A program made the position numbers and the translations under genes. Below the pieces are notes generated by a model that saw only the letters and a program-made list of their open reading frames with translations, was not told where the DNA came from and made no database searches. A stretch of 64,000 bases of DNA from Burkholderia territorii (GTDB lineage Bacteria > Pseudomonadota > Gammaproteobacteria > Burkholderiales > Burkholderiaceae), in assembly GCF_902833055.1 (NCBI RefSeq), contig NZ_CADFEJ010000003.1, forward strand, positions 186,001 to 250,000, in the 5' to 3' direction. The number at the start of each line of letters is the position of its first letter. Position 1 is the first letter of the stretch. Of the stretch, positions 22,173 through 30,856 are shown piece by piece.

Positions 22173-22628
22173 ATGCGCGTCAGCGATATTCTGAAAGTGA
22201 AGGGCAACACGCTGTTTACGGTGACGCCCGATAAGCCGCTGCGCGAAGCGGTCGATACGATGGCCGAACACGATATCGGTTCGCTCGTCGTGATGGAGTA
22301 CGGCGATCTCGTCGGGATGTTGACGTTCCGCGAGATTATCCTGCGCCTGCACGTAAACGGCGGCGCAATCGGCGACGTGCAGGTGCGCAAGGTGATGGAC
22401 GAGCCGCTCACGTGCACGCCGGAAACGGATGTCAACGAAGTGCGCCGGATGATGCTCGAGCGCCACGCGCGCTACATGCCGGTGCTCGACAAGAAGGTGC
22501 TGATGGGCGTGATCTCGTTCTACGACGTCGCGAAGACGGTCGTCGAGGCGCAAAGCTTCGAGAACCGGATGCTGAAAGCGTACATCCGCGACTGGCCGGA
22601 ATCGGAAGCCGAAGCGCAGAAGCCGTGA
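22173..22628 (+). CDS. CBS-domain pair protein
   Basis: 151-residue soluble protein made of two CBS domains (about 7-60 and 75-130) and nothing else. Typical phrases are PLREAVDTMAEHDIGSLVVMEYGDLVGMLTFREI and YMPVLDKKVLMGVISFYDVAK. Such stand-alone pairs bind adenosine ligands (AMP, ATP or SAM) and regulate partner proteins; no partner can be named here. A GAGGGGA ribosome site precedes the ATG at 22173. A terminator follows at 22679-22712. Confidence 0.87.
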   Translation: MRVSDILKVKGNTLFTVTPDKPLREAVDTMAEHDIGSLVVMEYGDLVGMLTFREIILRLHVNGGAIGDVQVRKVMDEPLTCTPETDVNEVRRMMLERHARYMPVLDKKVLMGVISFYDVAKTVVEAQSFENRMLKAYIRDWPESEAEAQKP

Positions 22629-22678
22629 ATCCGGTCGCGCCCGGTGCCATGACGCGCGGGCGCTGCCACTCGGCGCAC

Positions 22679-22712
22679 GGCGGCGCAGGTTCAGCCTGCG
22701 TCGCCGTTTTTT
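22679..22712 (+). terminator. rho-independent terminator after CBS gene
   Basis: 11-bp stem (22679-22689 with 22695-22705, one G-U pair), 5-nt loop TTCAG, then TTTTTT at 22707-22712. Confidence 0.8.
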
Positions 22713-22767
22713 CGACAACAACACAAGGCCCGCGCAGCTTCGCCCAGACGACGCGCGCGTATTCCGC

Positions 22768-24702
22768 ATGAGCGATCACACGCAAGTCTCTTCCGCATCG
22801 CGTGGCGAACGGCGCGCCCACGCGTCGCAGTTCGACCTGTTGCGCCAGCGCCGTTTCGCGCCGTTCTTCACGACCCAGTTCCTCGGGGCGTTGAACGACA
22901 ACGTGTTCAAGATCGGGTTCACGTCGCTCGTCACGTATCACACCGCGCGTTTCTCCGGCGTCGACGCGAAGACGGCCGCGTTCCTGATTTCCGCGATCTT
23001 CATCCTGCCGTTCGTGCTGTTCTCGGCCACCTCCGGCCAGATCGCAGACAAATACGACAAGGCGACGCTCACGCGCTTCGTGAAGACCTTCGAGATCGTG
23101 CTGATGCTGGTCGGCGCGGCCGGTTTCGTCACGCACAGCGCGACGCTGCTGTATCTGTGCACGTTCATGATGGGAATGCACTCGACGCTGTTCGGCCCCG
23201 TCAAGTATTCGTACCTGCCGCAGCATCTCGGCGACCACGAACTGGTCGGCGGCAACGGCCTCGTCGAGATGGGCACGTTCATCGCGATCCTGATCGGGAC
23301 GATCATCGGCGGCGCGGCCGCGGGCATCGAAGGCAGCGGTGAGCGCGTGCTCGCCGTCAGCGTCGTCGTCATTGCGCTCGCCGGGCGGCTCGTCGCGCAG
23401 CGCGTGCCGCCGACGCCGGCGCCGCAGCCCGATCTCGTGATCAACTGGAACCCGTTCAGCGAGACCTGGCGCAACCTCGGGCTCGCGCGACAGAATCGCA
23501 CCGTGTTCCTGAGCCTGCTCGGCATCTCGTGGCTGTGGTTCGTCGGTGCGACGTTCCTCACGTCGTTCTTCAATTTCGCGAAGGACGTGCTGTCCGCAAG
23601 CCCCGACGTCGTCACGGTCCTGCTCGCGACGTTCTCGGTCGGGATCGGCCTCGGCTCGCTGTTGTGCGAGCGGCTGTCGCAGCGGCGTGTCGAGATCGGC
23701 CTCGTGCCGCTGGGCTCGATCGGCATCAGCGTGTTCGCGATCGAACTGTATTTCGCGAGCCGCGCGCTGCCGTCGCCCGGGCATCTGCTGTCGGTCGGCG
23801 AGTTCCTGGCCGGCGCGCGCCACTGGCGCATCCTGGCCGACCTGTTCCTGCTCGCGATGTTCGGCGGTTTCTACAGCGTGCCGCTGTATGCGCTGATCCA
23901 GAGCCGCAGCGCGCCGACCCATCGCGCGCGGATCATCGCCGCGAACAACATCCTGAACGCGCTGTTCATGATCCTGTCGGCCCTGATGGCGATGGCGCTG
24001 ACCAAGGCCGGCGTCGACATCCCGGGTCTGTTCCTCGTCACCGCGCTGCTGAACGTCGTGGTCGCGACGTACATCTACCTGCTCGTTCCGGAGTTCCTGC
24101 TGCGTTTCGTCGCGTGGGTGCTGGTGCACACGTTCTACCGGATTCGCCTCGTGCACGCGGAGCGGATCCCGGAAGAGGGCGCGGCCGTGCTCGTATGCAA
24201 CCACGTGAGCTACGTCGACGCGCTGGTGCTGGCGGCCGCGAGCCCGCGGCCGATCCGGTTCGTGATGGATCACCGGATCTTCAAGACGCGCTTCGCGAGC
24301 TGGGTGTTCCGGCATGCGAAGGCGATTCCGATCGCGCCGCGCCACGAAGATCCCGACATGCTCGCGCGCGCGTACGACGCATGCGAGGCCGCGCTGAAAG
24401 ACGGTGAACTCGTGTGCATCTTCCCCGAAGGCAAGCTGACCAAGACGGGTGACATCAACACGTTCCACCACGGCATCACCGAAATCCTGGGCCGTACGCC
24501 GGCGCCCGTGATTCCGATGGCGCTGCGCGGGCTGTGGGGCAGCTACTTCTCTCGCCATGCCGATGCGCGCATGCCGCGACCGATCAAGCGCGGCGTGATG
24601 AGCCGGCTGACGCTCGCGGTCGGGGAGCCGATCCCGGCGTCGGTCGCGACGCCAGAAGCATTGCAAGCCGCGGTGACCGAGCTGCGCGGCGCGCGAAAGT
24701 GA
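22768..24702 (+). CDS. MFS (LplT-like) / 1-acyl-glycerol-phosphate acyltransferase fusion
   Basis: 644-residue two-part membrane protein. Residues about 25-440 are a 12-helix MFS transporter of the LplT type (FFTTQFLGALNDNVFKIGF). Residues about 450-640 form a PlsC-like acyltransferase with the HX4D-type motif NHVSYVDALV and the phosphate-binding motif FPEGKLTKTG. It probably flips lysophospholipids and re-acylates them in the inner membrane. E. coli splits this job between LplT and Aas; here transporter and acyltransferase are one chain and the acyl-ACP/AMP-ligase part of Aas is absent. It stands between terminators as a single gene. Confidence 0.87.
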   Translation: MSDHTQVSSASRGERRAHASQFDLLRQRRFAPFFTTQFLGALNDNVFKIGFTSLVTYHTARFSGVDAKTAAFLISAIFILPFVLFSATSGQIADKYDKATLTRFVKTFEIVLMLVGAAGFVTHSATLLYLCTFMMGMHSTLFGPVKYSYLPQHLGDHELVGGNGLVEMGTFIAILIGTIIGGAAAGIEGSGERVLAVSVVVIALAGRLVAQRVPPTPAPQPDLVINWNPFSETWRNLGLARQNRTVFLSLLGISWLWFVGATFLTSFFNFAKDVLSASPDVVTVLLATFSVGIGLGSLLCERLSQRRVEIGLVPLGSIGISVFAIELYFASRALPSPGHLLSVGEFLAGARHWRILADLFLLAMFGGFYSVPLYALIQSRSAPTHRARIIAANNILNALFMILSALMAMALTKAGVDIPGLFLVTALLNVVVATYIYLLVPEFLLRFVAWVLVHTFYRIRLVHAERIPEEGAAVLVCNHVSYVDALVLAAASPRPIRFVMDHRIFKTRFASWVFRHAKAIPIAPRHEDPDMLARAYDACEAALKDGELVCIFPEGKLTKTGDINTFHHGITEILGRTPAPVIPMALRGLWGSYFSRHADARMPRPIKRGVMSRLTLAVGEPIPASVATPEALQAAVTELRGARK

Positions 24703-24968
24703 GCAGGAGCGGGCCCCGGCACCATCGCGCCGGGCCGTGACGACGGCGGCGAACCGGCCTGTTCGGCCGCCACGGCGCGGGCCGACGATCGTTGCGCCGG
24801 GCCGTCCGCGTGGCGGGCCCGTGTGGTCTGAACGGTTCACACGGCCCGCGGGCACGGGACGGCTGGCATAATAGCGGTTTACTTCTTTTTCTCGACCGGC
24901 AAACGATCGGCCTGCCAGCGGTCCCGGCAGCGCATCGGTTTGTTCAATTCTCTTTGGGCGGTTCCATC

Positions 24969-26069
24969 ATGTCCGGCAATACCCTCGGCACGCTTTTCAC
25001 TGTCACGACCTTCGGCGAATCGCACGGTCCCGCGATCGGCTGCGTGATCGACGGCTGCCCGCCGGGAATGACGCTGACCGAAGCCGACATCCAGGTCGAA
25101 CTCGACCGCCGCAAGCCGGGCACGTCGCGGCACGTGACGCAGCGCCAGGAAGCCGACGAGGTCGAGATCCTGTCCGGCGTGTTCGAAGGCGTGACGACCG
25201 GTACGCCGATCGCGCTGCTGATCCGCAACACCGACCAGCGCAGCAAGGACTACGGCAACATCGTCGAGACGTTCCGCCCCGGCCATGCCGACTACACGTA
25301 CTGGCAGAAATACGGCATCCGCGACTACCGCGGCGGCGGCCGCTCGTCCGCGCGCCTGACCGCGCCGATCGTCGGCGCGGGCGCGGTTGCGAAGAAGTGG
25401 CTGCGCGAGCGCTTCGGCGTCGAGGTGCGCGGCTACATGAGCGGCCTCGGCGAGATCGACGTGCCGTTCGTCGACTGGTCGCACGTTCGCGAGAACCCGT
25501 TCTTCTCGCCGAACGCGGCGATCGTTCCGGAACTGGAAGCCTACATGGACGCGCTGCGCAAGGACGGCGATTCGATCGGCGCGCGCATCGACGTCGTTGC
25601 GTCGGGCGTGCCGGTCGGCTGGGGCGAGCCGGTGTTCGACCGGCTCGACGCGGACATCGCGAAGGCGATGATGAGCATCAATGCGGTGAAGGGCGTCGAG
25701 ATCGGCGCGGGCTTCGACAGCGTCGCGCAGCGGGGCTCGGTGCACGGCGACGAACTGACGCCGGCCGGCTTCGTCGGCAACCACGCGGGCGGCGTGCTCG
25801 GCGGCATCTCGACGGGGCAGGACATTACCGTGTCGATCGCGATCAAGCCGACGTCGAGCATTCGCACGCCACGGCGTTCGATCACGAAGTCCGGCGAAGA
25901 GGCGACGGTCGAAACCTTCGGGCGCCACGACCCGTGCGTCGGCATTCGCGCGACGCCGATCGCCGAGTCGATGCTCGCGCTGGTGCTGATCGACCATGCG
26001 CTGCGCCATCGCGCGCAGTGCGGCGACGTCGAGACGCCGACGCCGAAGATCGCGGGTAGCGCGACTTGA
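24969..26069 (+). CDS. aroC: chorismate synthase
   Basis: 366-residue FMN-dependent enzyme converting EPSP to chorismate, the last common step to aromatic amino acids and folate. Signature motifs [18 protein letters not shown] (residues 16-33), [11 protein letters not shown] and [16 protein letters not shown] are intact. ATG at 24969 gives the standard start SGNTLGTLF; the frame is open from 24792. A CATAAT at about 24866 is a possible -10 box. Followed by a terminator at 26115-26139. Monocistronic. Confidence 0.97.
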   Translation: MSGNTLGTLFTVTTFGESHGPAIGCVIDGCPPGMTLTEADIQVELDRRKPGTSRHVTQRQEADEVEILSGVFEGVTTGTPIALLIRNTDQRSKDYGNIVETFRPGHADYTYWQKYGIRDYRGGGRSSARLTAPIVGAGAVAKKWLRERFGVEVRGYMSGLGEIDVPFVDWSHVRENPFFSPNAAIVPELEAYMDALRKDGDSIGARIDVVASGVPVGWGEPVFDRLDADIAKAMMSINAVKGVEIGAGFDSVAQRGSVHGDELTPAGFVGNHAGGVLGGISTGQDITVSIAIKPTSSIRTPRRSITKSGEEATVETFGRHDPCVGIRATPIAESMLALVLIDHALRHRAQCGDVETPTPKIAGSAT

Positions 26070-26114
26070 TGCGAGCGGGCCGGCACGCGCCGGCTCGACC
26101 GATTCGACACGAAG

Positions 26115-26139
26115 CGGGGCGCCTGGTGCGCCCCGTTTT
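26115..26139. terminator. terminator between convergent aroC and lacI-type gene
   Basis: 8-bp stem CGGGGCGC/GCGCCCCG (26115-26122 with 26128-26135), 5-nt loop, then TTTT. Oriented for aroC. Confidence 0.7.
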
Positions 26140-27209
26140 CATTGGGCTGCCGAATTCGGCGGCGCGGCCGATTCGCGCACCCGCAACTCCGGCAGGATCG
26201 CGCAACCGGGCCCGCGTGCTCCGTGCTCGAGGGCGTCGAGCAATGCGCGGGCCGCCTTGCGGCCTATCGCATCGGTGTCGACCCACATCGTTGTGAGTGC
26301 GGGACGGATTTCGCGAGCCAGCGCGATATCGTCGAAGCCGGTGATCGACAAGTCCGACGGTACCTCGAGGCCGATTGCCTGCGCTTCGAGCAGCGCGCCG
26401 AGCGCGAGTGCGTCGTTGCCGCAGATCACGGCGGTCGGGCGCGTCGCGCCGCTGTCGGCGATCGCACGCAGGCTCGCTCGCCCGAACGCAATCGTGGCCG
26501 GGCCCTCATGCTGGTGGATCGGCCGGACCGCGAGCCCGCGCGCGGCGAGCGTGTCGTGGATGCCGCGCAGGCGGGCCTGCACACGGTCGTTGTCTGCGGA
26601 AGGCTGCATGATGATCGCGAAATCGCGATGGCCGAGCTCGAGCAGGTGCGTGGTCAGTCGCGCGAATGCCGCGCGGTTGTCGAAGCCGATGCAGCAATGC
26701 GGGCTGTCGTCGCGGTAGGCGTACGTGACGACGTACGGCACCCGATGCAGGTCGAGCAGTTCGAAGACTTCCGGCGGATGAGCCTCGCCGACCAGCGACA
26801 CGGCTTCGACGCCGCGCGACAGCATCGCGCGCACCTGCGCGAGCGCCTGTGCCGGGTCGTAATTCGAGCAACCCAGGAACAGGGTGATGCCATGCTCGGC
26901 CATGACGGCCTGCATGCCCGCTACTTGCGACGCGAACACCTGGTCGTCGAGCGTCGGGATGATCGCGCCCGTGATGTGGGTGCGTGTGGACGCGAGTGCC
27001 CGGCCGGCCGCGTTCGGAATCCAGTTCAGTGCGCGTGCCGCGTCGCGCACGCGCTGCTGCACGTCGGCCGAGACCTTGCCGGGATCGTTGTAGACACGCG
27101 AAACGGTCGCGGTCGACACGCCGGCGAGTTTCGCGACATCCCCGAGCACCGATCGGCCGCTGCCGCGGCGTGCGCGCGCCGTACCGCCACCAGGTGGAGG
27201 CATGCTCAT
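26139..27209 (-). CDS. LacI-family regulator of the adjacent sugar operon
   Basis: 356-residue LacI/GalR repressor. The N-terminal helix-turn-helix and hinge (GDVAKLAGVSTATVSRVYNDPGKVSADVQQRVRDAARALNWIPN, residues about 23-65) are followed by a periplasmic-binding-protein-like effector domain ending in ELRVRESAAPP. An Arg/Gly-rich N-terminal extension of about 20 residues precedes the HTH. It is divergent from the kinase gene. Two operator-like sites lie in between, so it most likely represses both itself and the kinase-transporter-lyase operon until a sugar or sugar-phosphate inducer binds. Confidence 0.9.
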   Translation of the reverse strand: MSMPPPGGGTARARRGSGRSVLGDVAKLAGVSTATVSRVYNDPGKVSADVQQRVRDAARALNWIPNAAGRALASTRTHITGAIIPTLDDQVFASQVAGMQAVMAEHGITLFLGCSNYDPAQALAQVRAMLSRGVEAVSLVGEAHPPEVFELLDLHRVPYVVTYAYRDDSPHCCIGFDNRAAFARLTTHLLELGHRDFAIIMQPSADNDRVQARLRGIHDTLAARGLAVRPIHQHEGPATIAFGRASLRAIADSGATRPTAVICGNDALALGALLEAQAIGLEVPSDLSITGFDDIALAREIRPALTTMWVDTDAIGRKAARALLDALEHGARGPGCAILPELRVRESAAPPNSAAQ

Positions 27210-27319
27210 CGATCTTCCCCCGGCGCGGCTGCCCCGCAGGCGCCGCGCGTGGTCAAAAACGCCATCGTTTACCCTCGATTCACCGTAGTCCCGCTTGCAT
27301 TGGGCATCGTGCCTGTGCG

Positions 27320-27337
27320 AATGTAAGCGCTATCTTG
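27320..27337. promoter_or_regulatory. LacI-type operator, degenerate copy
   Basis: AATGTAAGCGCTATCTTG. The left 10 bases are identical to the perfect operator 108 bp away, while the right half is weak. It lies about 110 bp before the lacI-type start codon and is probably the self-control or looping site. Confidence 0.55.
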
Positions 27338-27427
27338 TTGCTACTCCGCATTATGTCAGACCCAGCTTACGTCCGCATTGTGAAATTTTCGTCGACGATG
27401 ATCGCGTCGACTATTTTGTCCGTTGAA

Positions 27428-27445
27428 AATGTAAGCGATTACATT
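27428..27445. promoter_or_regulatory. LacI-type operator before the kinase gene
   Basis: AATGTAAGCGATTACATT: perfect inverted repeat of 7 bp around a 4-bp spacer, with the AAGCG core usual for LacI-family operators. It ends 2 bp before the kinase ATG and overlaps the ribosome-binding region, so bound repressor would block transcription at or just after initiation. Confidence 0.8.
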
Positions 27446-27447
27446 GA

Positions 27448-28377
27448 ATGATGAGCCACGCAAACCCTCGTCGGATCGCAGTCGTCGGCAGCCTCAACGT
27501 CGATCTCGTCACGCATGCCCCGCGGCTGCCCGTGCCCGGAGAAACGCTGCTCGGCACGAAATTCCAGACGGTTCACGGCGGCAAGGGCGCGAACCAGGCC
27601 GTGGCCGCGGCCCGTCTCGGTGCATCGGTGACGATGATCGGCTGCGTCGGAGGCGACGCGTTCGGCGCGCGCCTGCACGATGCGCTTGTGGGCGAACGCA
27701 TCGACGTGACGCACGTGCACCGAATCGACGGTGAGGCAACCGGCGTGGCGACGATTACGGTCGATGCGCACGGGGCCAACAGCATCGTCGTCGTACCCGG
27801 CGCCAACGCGCGTCTCGATGCCGAATTGGTCGACCGGGCGCGCGACGCGATCGCCGGCGCGGCGCTGCTGGTGTGCCAGCTCGAGGTGCCGATCGAGACG
27901 GTCGCGCGCGCGATCGGCAGTGCGCTCGCGCATCGCACGCCGGTGCTGCTCAATCCGGCGCCTGCACGGCCGCTGTTCGACGCCTTGCTGGCCCGGATCG
28001 ACTACCTCGTCGTCAACGAAACGGAAGCGGAGTCGCTGACCGGCATTGCCGTCGGCGACGATGCCTCCGCGGTTCGCGCCGCCGAGGCGTTGCGCGCGAA
28101 GGGCGTCGGCAACGTGCTGGTCACGCTGGGCGCGCGCGGCGTCTGCTGGCGCGGCAGCGCAGGCAACGGCCGCCATCGGGCAATGGCGGTGGTCGCCGTC
28201 GACACGACAGCGGCCGGCGACACCTTCGTCGGCGGCTTCGCGGCGGCCCGGGCGAGCGGCGCATCGATGGACGACGCGATCGCGTTCGGCCAGCGTGCCG
28301 CCGCGATCAGCGTCACGCGTCACGGCGCACAGACGTCGATTCCGACGCGCGCAGAAGTGGAAAGCATAACCGTATAG
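27448..28377 (+). CDS. PfkB-family carbohydrate kinase, ribokinase-like
   Basis: 309-residue sugar kinase. PfkB signature 1 is at residues about 42-66 (HGGKGANQAVAAARLGA) and signature 2 with the catalytic Asp is at VDTTAAGDTFVGGFA near residue 250. The N-terminal VGSLNVDLVTHAPRLPVPGETL is ribokinase-like. It is the first gene of an operon with an MFS transporter and a DapA/NanA-type enzyme. In that setting the substrate may be a sugar or keto-sugar acid rather than ribose, and no rbs transport genes are present. ATG at 27448 (or 27451) directly follows the operator. Confidence 0.87.
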   Translation: MMSHANPRRIAVVGSLNVDLVTHAPRLPVPGETLLGTKFQTVHGGKGANQAVAAARLGASVTMIGCVGGDAFGARLHDALVGERIDVTHVHRIDGEATGVATITVDAHGANSIVVVPGANARLDAELVDRARDAIAGAALLVCQLEVPIETVARAIGSALAHRTPVLLNPAPARPLFDALLARIDYLVVNETEAESLTGIAVGDDASAVRAAEALRAKGVGNVLVTLGARGVCWRGSAGNGRHRAMAVVAVDTTAAGDTFVGGFAAARASGASMDDAIAFGQRAAAISVTRHGAQTSIPTRAEVESITV

Positions 28378-28419
28378 ATTCCGCGAGACGGAAAGCGCCG
28401 GCAAGCACCGGCCCATGAC

Positions 28420-29754
28420 ATGGAGACGATCGAAATGAACGAAGACCCGGCTGTTCCGACTGCGCCGCCACGTATCCGGCGCGGACAACGTATCGCGCTC
28501 GCGCTGCTGCTCGCGAGCGGGATCGTCAACTATCTCGATCGCGGCACGCTGGCCGTCGCGAGTTCGTCCATCCGCAGCGATCTCGGGCTGTCGCTGTCGC
28601 AGATGGGATTGCTGCTGTCGGCATTCTCGTGGAGCTATGCGCTGTGCCAGTTTCCGGTCGGCGGGCTCGTCGATCGCATCGGGCCGCGCCGGCTGCTCGG
28701 CATCGGCCTGATCGTCTGGTCGTTCGCGCAGATGGCGGGCGGCCTCGTGTCCACCTTCGGCTGGTTCATCGTCGCGCGGATCGTGCTCGGCATCGGCGAG
28801 GCGCCGCAGTTTCCGTCGGCGGCGCGGGTGGTGAGCAACTGGTTTCCGTTACGCGCGCGCGGTACGCCGACCGGCATCTTCAACGCGGCGTCGCCGCTCG
28901 GTACCGCGCTCGCGCCGTTGCTGCTGTCGGTGCTCGTCGCCTCGTTCAACTGGCGCTGGGCGTTCTTCGTGACGGGGGCAGCCGGTCTCGTCGTCGCCGT
29001 CGTCTGGTTTGCGTCGTATCGCGATCCGGCGCGCGCGCAACTGACCGCCGCGGAACGAGGGTATCTCGATGCCGATGCGCAGACGGCCGTCGGCGCCCCC
29101 AAGCTGACCTTCGCCGAGTGGCGCAGCCTTTTTTCGCACGGCACCACCTGGGGCATGCTGATCGGATTCTTCGGTTCGGTGTATCTGAACTGGGTCTACC
29201 TGACCTGGCTGCCGGGGTACCTGACGATGGAGCGTCACATGAGCCTCGTGCGCACCGGGTTTGCGGCATCCGTGCCGTTCCTGTGCGGATTCGTCGGTTC
29301 GCTCGTGGCCGGCTGGCTGTCGGATCTGGTGACGCGCCGCAGCCGCTCGCCGGTGGTGAGCCGGCGCAATGCGGTGGTCGTCGCGATGCTCGGGATGGTC
29401 GCGTTCACGATTCCGGCCGCACTCGTGCAGAGCAACACGGTCGCGCTCGCATGCATTTCGGTCGTGATCTTTCTCGCCAATGCGGCTTCGGCGTGTTCTT
29501 GGGCGCTCGCGACGGCGGCCGCACCGCCGAGCCGTGTCGCATCGCTCGGTGCGATCCAGAATTTCGGCGGTTTCATCGGCGGTGCGCTCGCGCCGATCCT
29601 GACCGGCGTCATCGCGCAGACGTGGTCGTTCGTGCCGGCGCTGCTGACGGCGGCGGCAATCGCGTTCGCGGGTGCGATGGCTTACCTGCTGCTGGTGCGC
29701 AAGCCGATTCCCGAGCAATCCGCGAGTGCGGCGCCCGGACCGCTACCGGCCTGA
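28420..29754 (+). CDS. MFS transporter, anion:cation symporter-like
   Basis: 444-residue major facilitator with about 12 membrane helices. NYLDRGTLAVASSSIRSDLGLS near residue 37 and the motif-A loop GGLVDRIGPRRLLG are typical of the ACS family that imports sugar acids and other organic anions (glucarate/hexuronate type). It lies 42 bp after the kinase and 43 bp before the lyase gene, so it is presumably the uptake system for the compound degraded by this operon. The substrate is inferred only by family. Confidence 0.87.
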   Translation: METIEMNEDPAVPTAPPRIRRGQRIALALLLASGIVNYLDRGTLAVASSSIRSDLGLSLSQMGLLLSAFSWSYALCQFPVGGLVDRIGPRRLLGIGLIVWSFAQMAGGLVSTFGWFIVARIVLGIGEAPQFPSAARVVSNWFPLRARGTPTGIFNAASPLGTALAPLLLSVLVASFNWRWAFFVTGAAGLVVAVVWFASYRDPARAQLTAAERGYLDADAQTAVGAPKLTFAEWRSLFSHGTTWGMLIGFFGSVYLNWVYLTWLPGYLTMERHMSLVRTGFAASVPFLCGFVGSLVAGWLSDLVTRRSRSPVVSRRNAVVVAMLGMVAFTIPAALVQSNTVALACISVVIFLANAASACSWALATAAAPPSRVASLGAIQNFGGFIGGALAPILTGVIAQTWSFVPALLTAAAIAFAGAMAYLLLVRKPIPEQSASAAPGPLPA

Positions 29755-29797
29755 GGCGCCAGCCGATCCCCGTATTCACTGAAGGAAGGAGAAACAG

Positions 29798-30745
29798 ATG
29801 CAACCATATCAGCAGGCGAGCACGACCATCGAAGGGATCGTGCCGGTGATGCTGACGCCGTTCGACGATGCCGGCGCGATCGACTATGCGGGCCTCGAGC
29901 GACTTATCGAATGGTATCTGGCGCATGGCTCGGATGCGCTGTTCGCGGTCGCGCAATCGAGCGAGATGCAGTTCCTGAGTCTTGCCGAACGTGCCGAACT
30001 CGCGCGCTTCGTGGTCGAGCGGGTGGCCGGGCGTGTGCCTGTCGTGGCGTCCGGCCACGTCAGCGAAGATCTGGACGCGCAGGTCGCGGAGCTGTGTGCC
30101 GCGGCGGAATCGGGTGCGCAAGGCGTCGTGCTCGTGACCAACCGCCTCGATCCGCATCGAAAGGGCAGCGCCGCGTTTGTCGATCATCTGAACAAGTTGC
30201 TTGCGCGGCTGCCGTCGGATCTGCCGCTCGGCTTGTATGAATGTCCGGCGCCATATCGGCGCTTGCTGTCCGATGACGAACTGCGTGCTTGCATCGACAC
30301 AGGCCGCTTCGTGATGTTGAAGGACGTGAGCTGCGATCTGGAGACGGTGAAGCGACGCGTTGCACTGGCCGCGGGCTCGCCGATGAAGATCCTGAATGCG
30401 AATGCCGCGATCGCATGGGATGCGATGAAGGCGGGCTCCGCCGGTTTCAACGGCGTGTTTACCAACTTCCATCCCGACCTGTATCGATGGCTGCGCACCC
30501 GGGGCGACTCGGATCCGGCGCTCGCCGACGAATTGTCGACCTTCCTGGTGCTTTCGGCGGTGTCGGAAGCGCTCGGCTACCCGGCGCTCGCGAAGATCTA
30601 TCATCAACGGATCGGCACGTTCGCGTCGATTCGCTGTCGCTCGATCGACTACGACGTGCGGGAGCGGTTCTGGGCGCTCGATGCGGTGCTCGACAAGATC
30701 GTGTCCGGTACCGAGCATTTCCGCCGGCGCATCGCGACGCGGTAG
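29798..30745 (+). CDS. dihydrodipicolinate synthase/N-acetylneuraminate lyase family enzyme
   Basis: 315-residue Schiff-base class I aldolase/dehydratase of the DapA/NanA fold. The catalytic Lys is K175 (FVMLKDVS) and the partner Tyr is Y147 (GLYECP). The usual carboxylate-binding GTTGE segment is replaced by VAQSSE at residues 51-56, so it is not a normal DapA. A clean GAAGGAGAAA ribosome site precedes the ATG. As the last gene of the LacI-controlled operon it likely cleaves or dehydrates a 2-keto-3-deoxy sugar acid or similar; the exact reaction is unknown. Confidence 0.85.
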   Translation: MQPYQQASTTIEGIVPVMLTPFDDAGAIDYAGLERLIEWYLAHGSDALFAVAQSSEMQFLSLAERAELARFVVERVAGRVPVVASGHVSEDLDAQVAELCAAAESGAQGVVLVTNRLDPHRKGSAAFVDHLNKLLARLPSDLPLGLYECPAPYRRLLSDDELRACIDTGRFVMLKDVSCDLETVKRRVALAAGSPMKILNANAAIAWDAMKAGSAGFNGVFTNFHPDLYRWLRTRGDSDPALADELSTFLVLSAVSEALGYPALAKIYHQRIGTFASIRCRSIDYDVRERFWALDAVLDKIVSGTEHFRRRIATR

Positions 30746-30819
30746 CGCGGCCGGGGCAGGGCGGAGCGAAGGCATCGCGCGCCCGGTCTCGGGCGCGGCA
30801 GCGTCGAATGCAGACCGGA

Positions 30820-30849
30820 CAAAAAAACGCCGCGCAAGGCGGCGTCTTT
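30820..30849. terminator. bidirectional terminator
   Basis: Perfect 7-bp stem ACGCCGC/GCGGCGT (30827-30833 with 30839-30845), 5-nt loop, A-run on the left serving as U-tract for the minus strand (etfQO), and CTTTC on the right for the sugar operon. Confidence 0.75.
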
Positions 30850-30856
30850 CAGCAGG

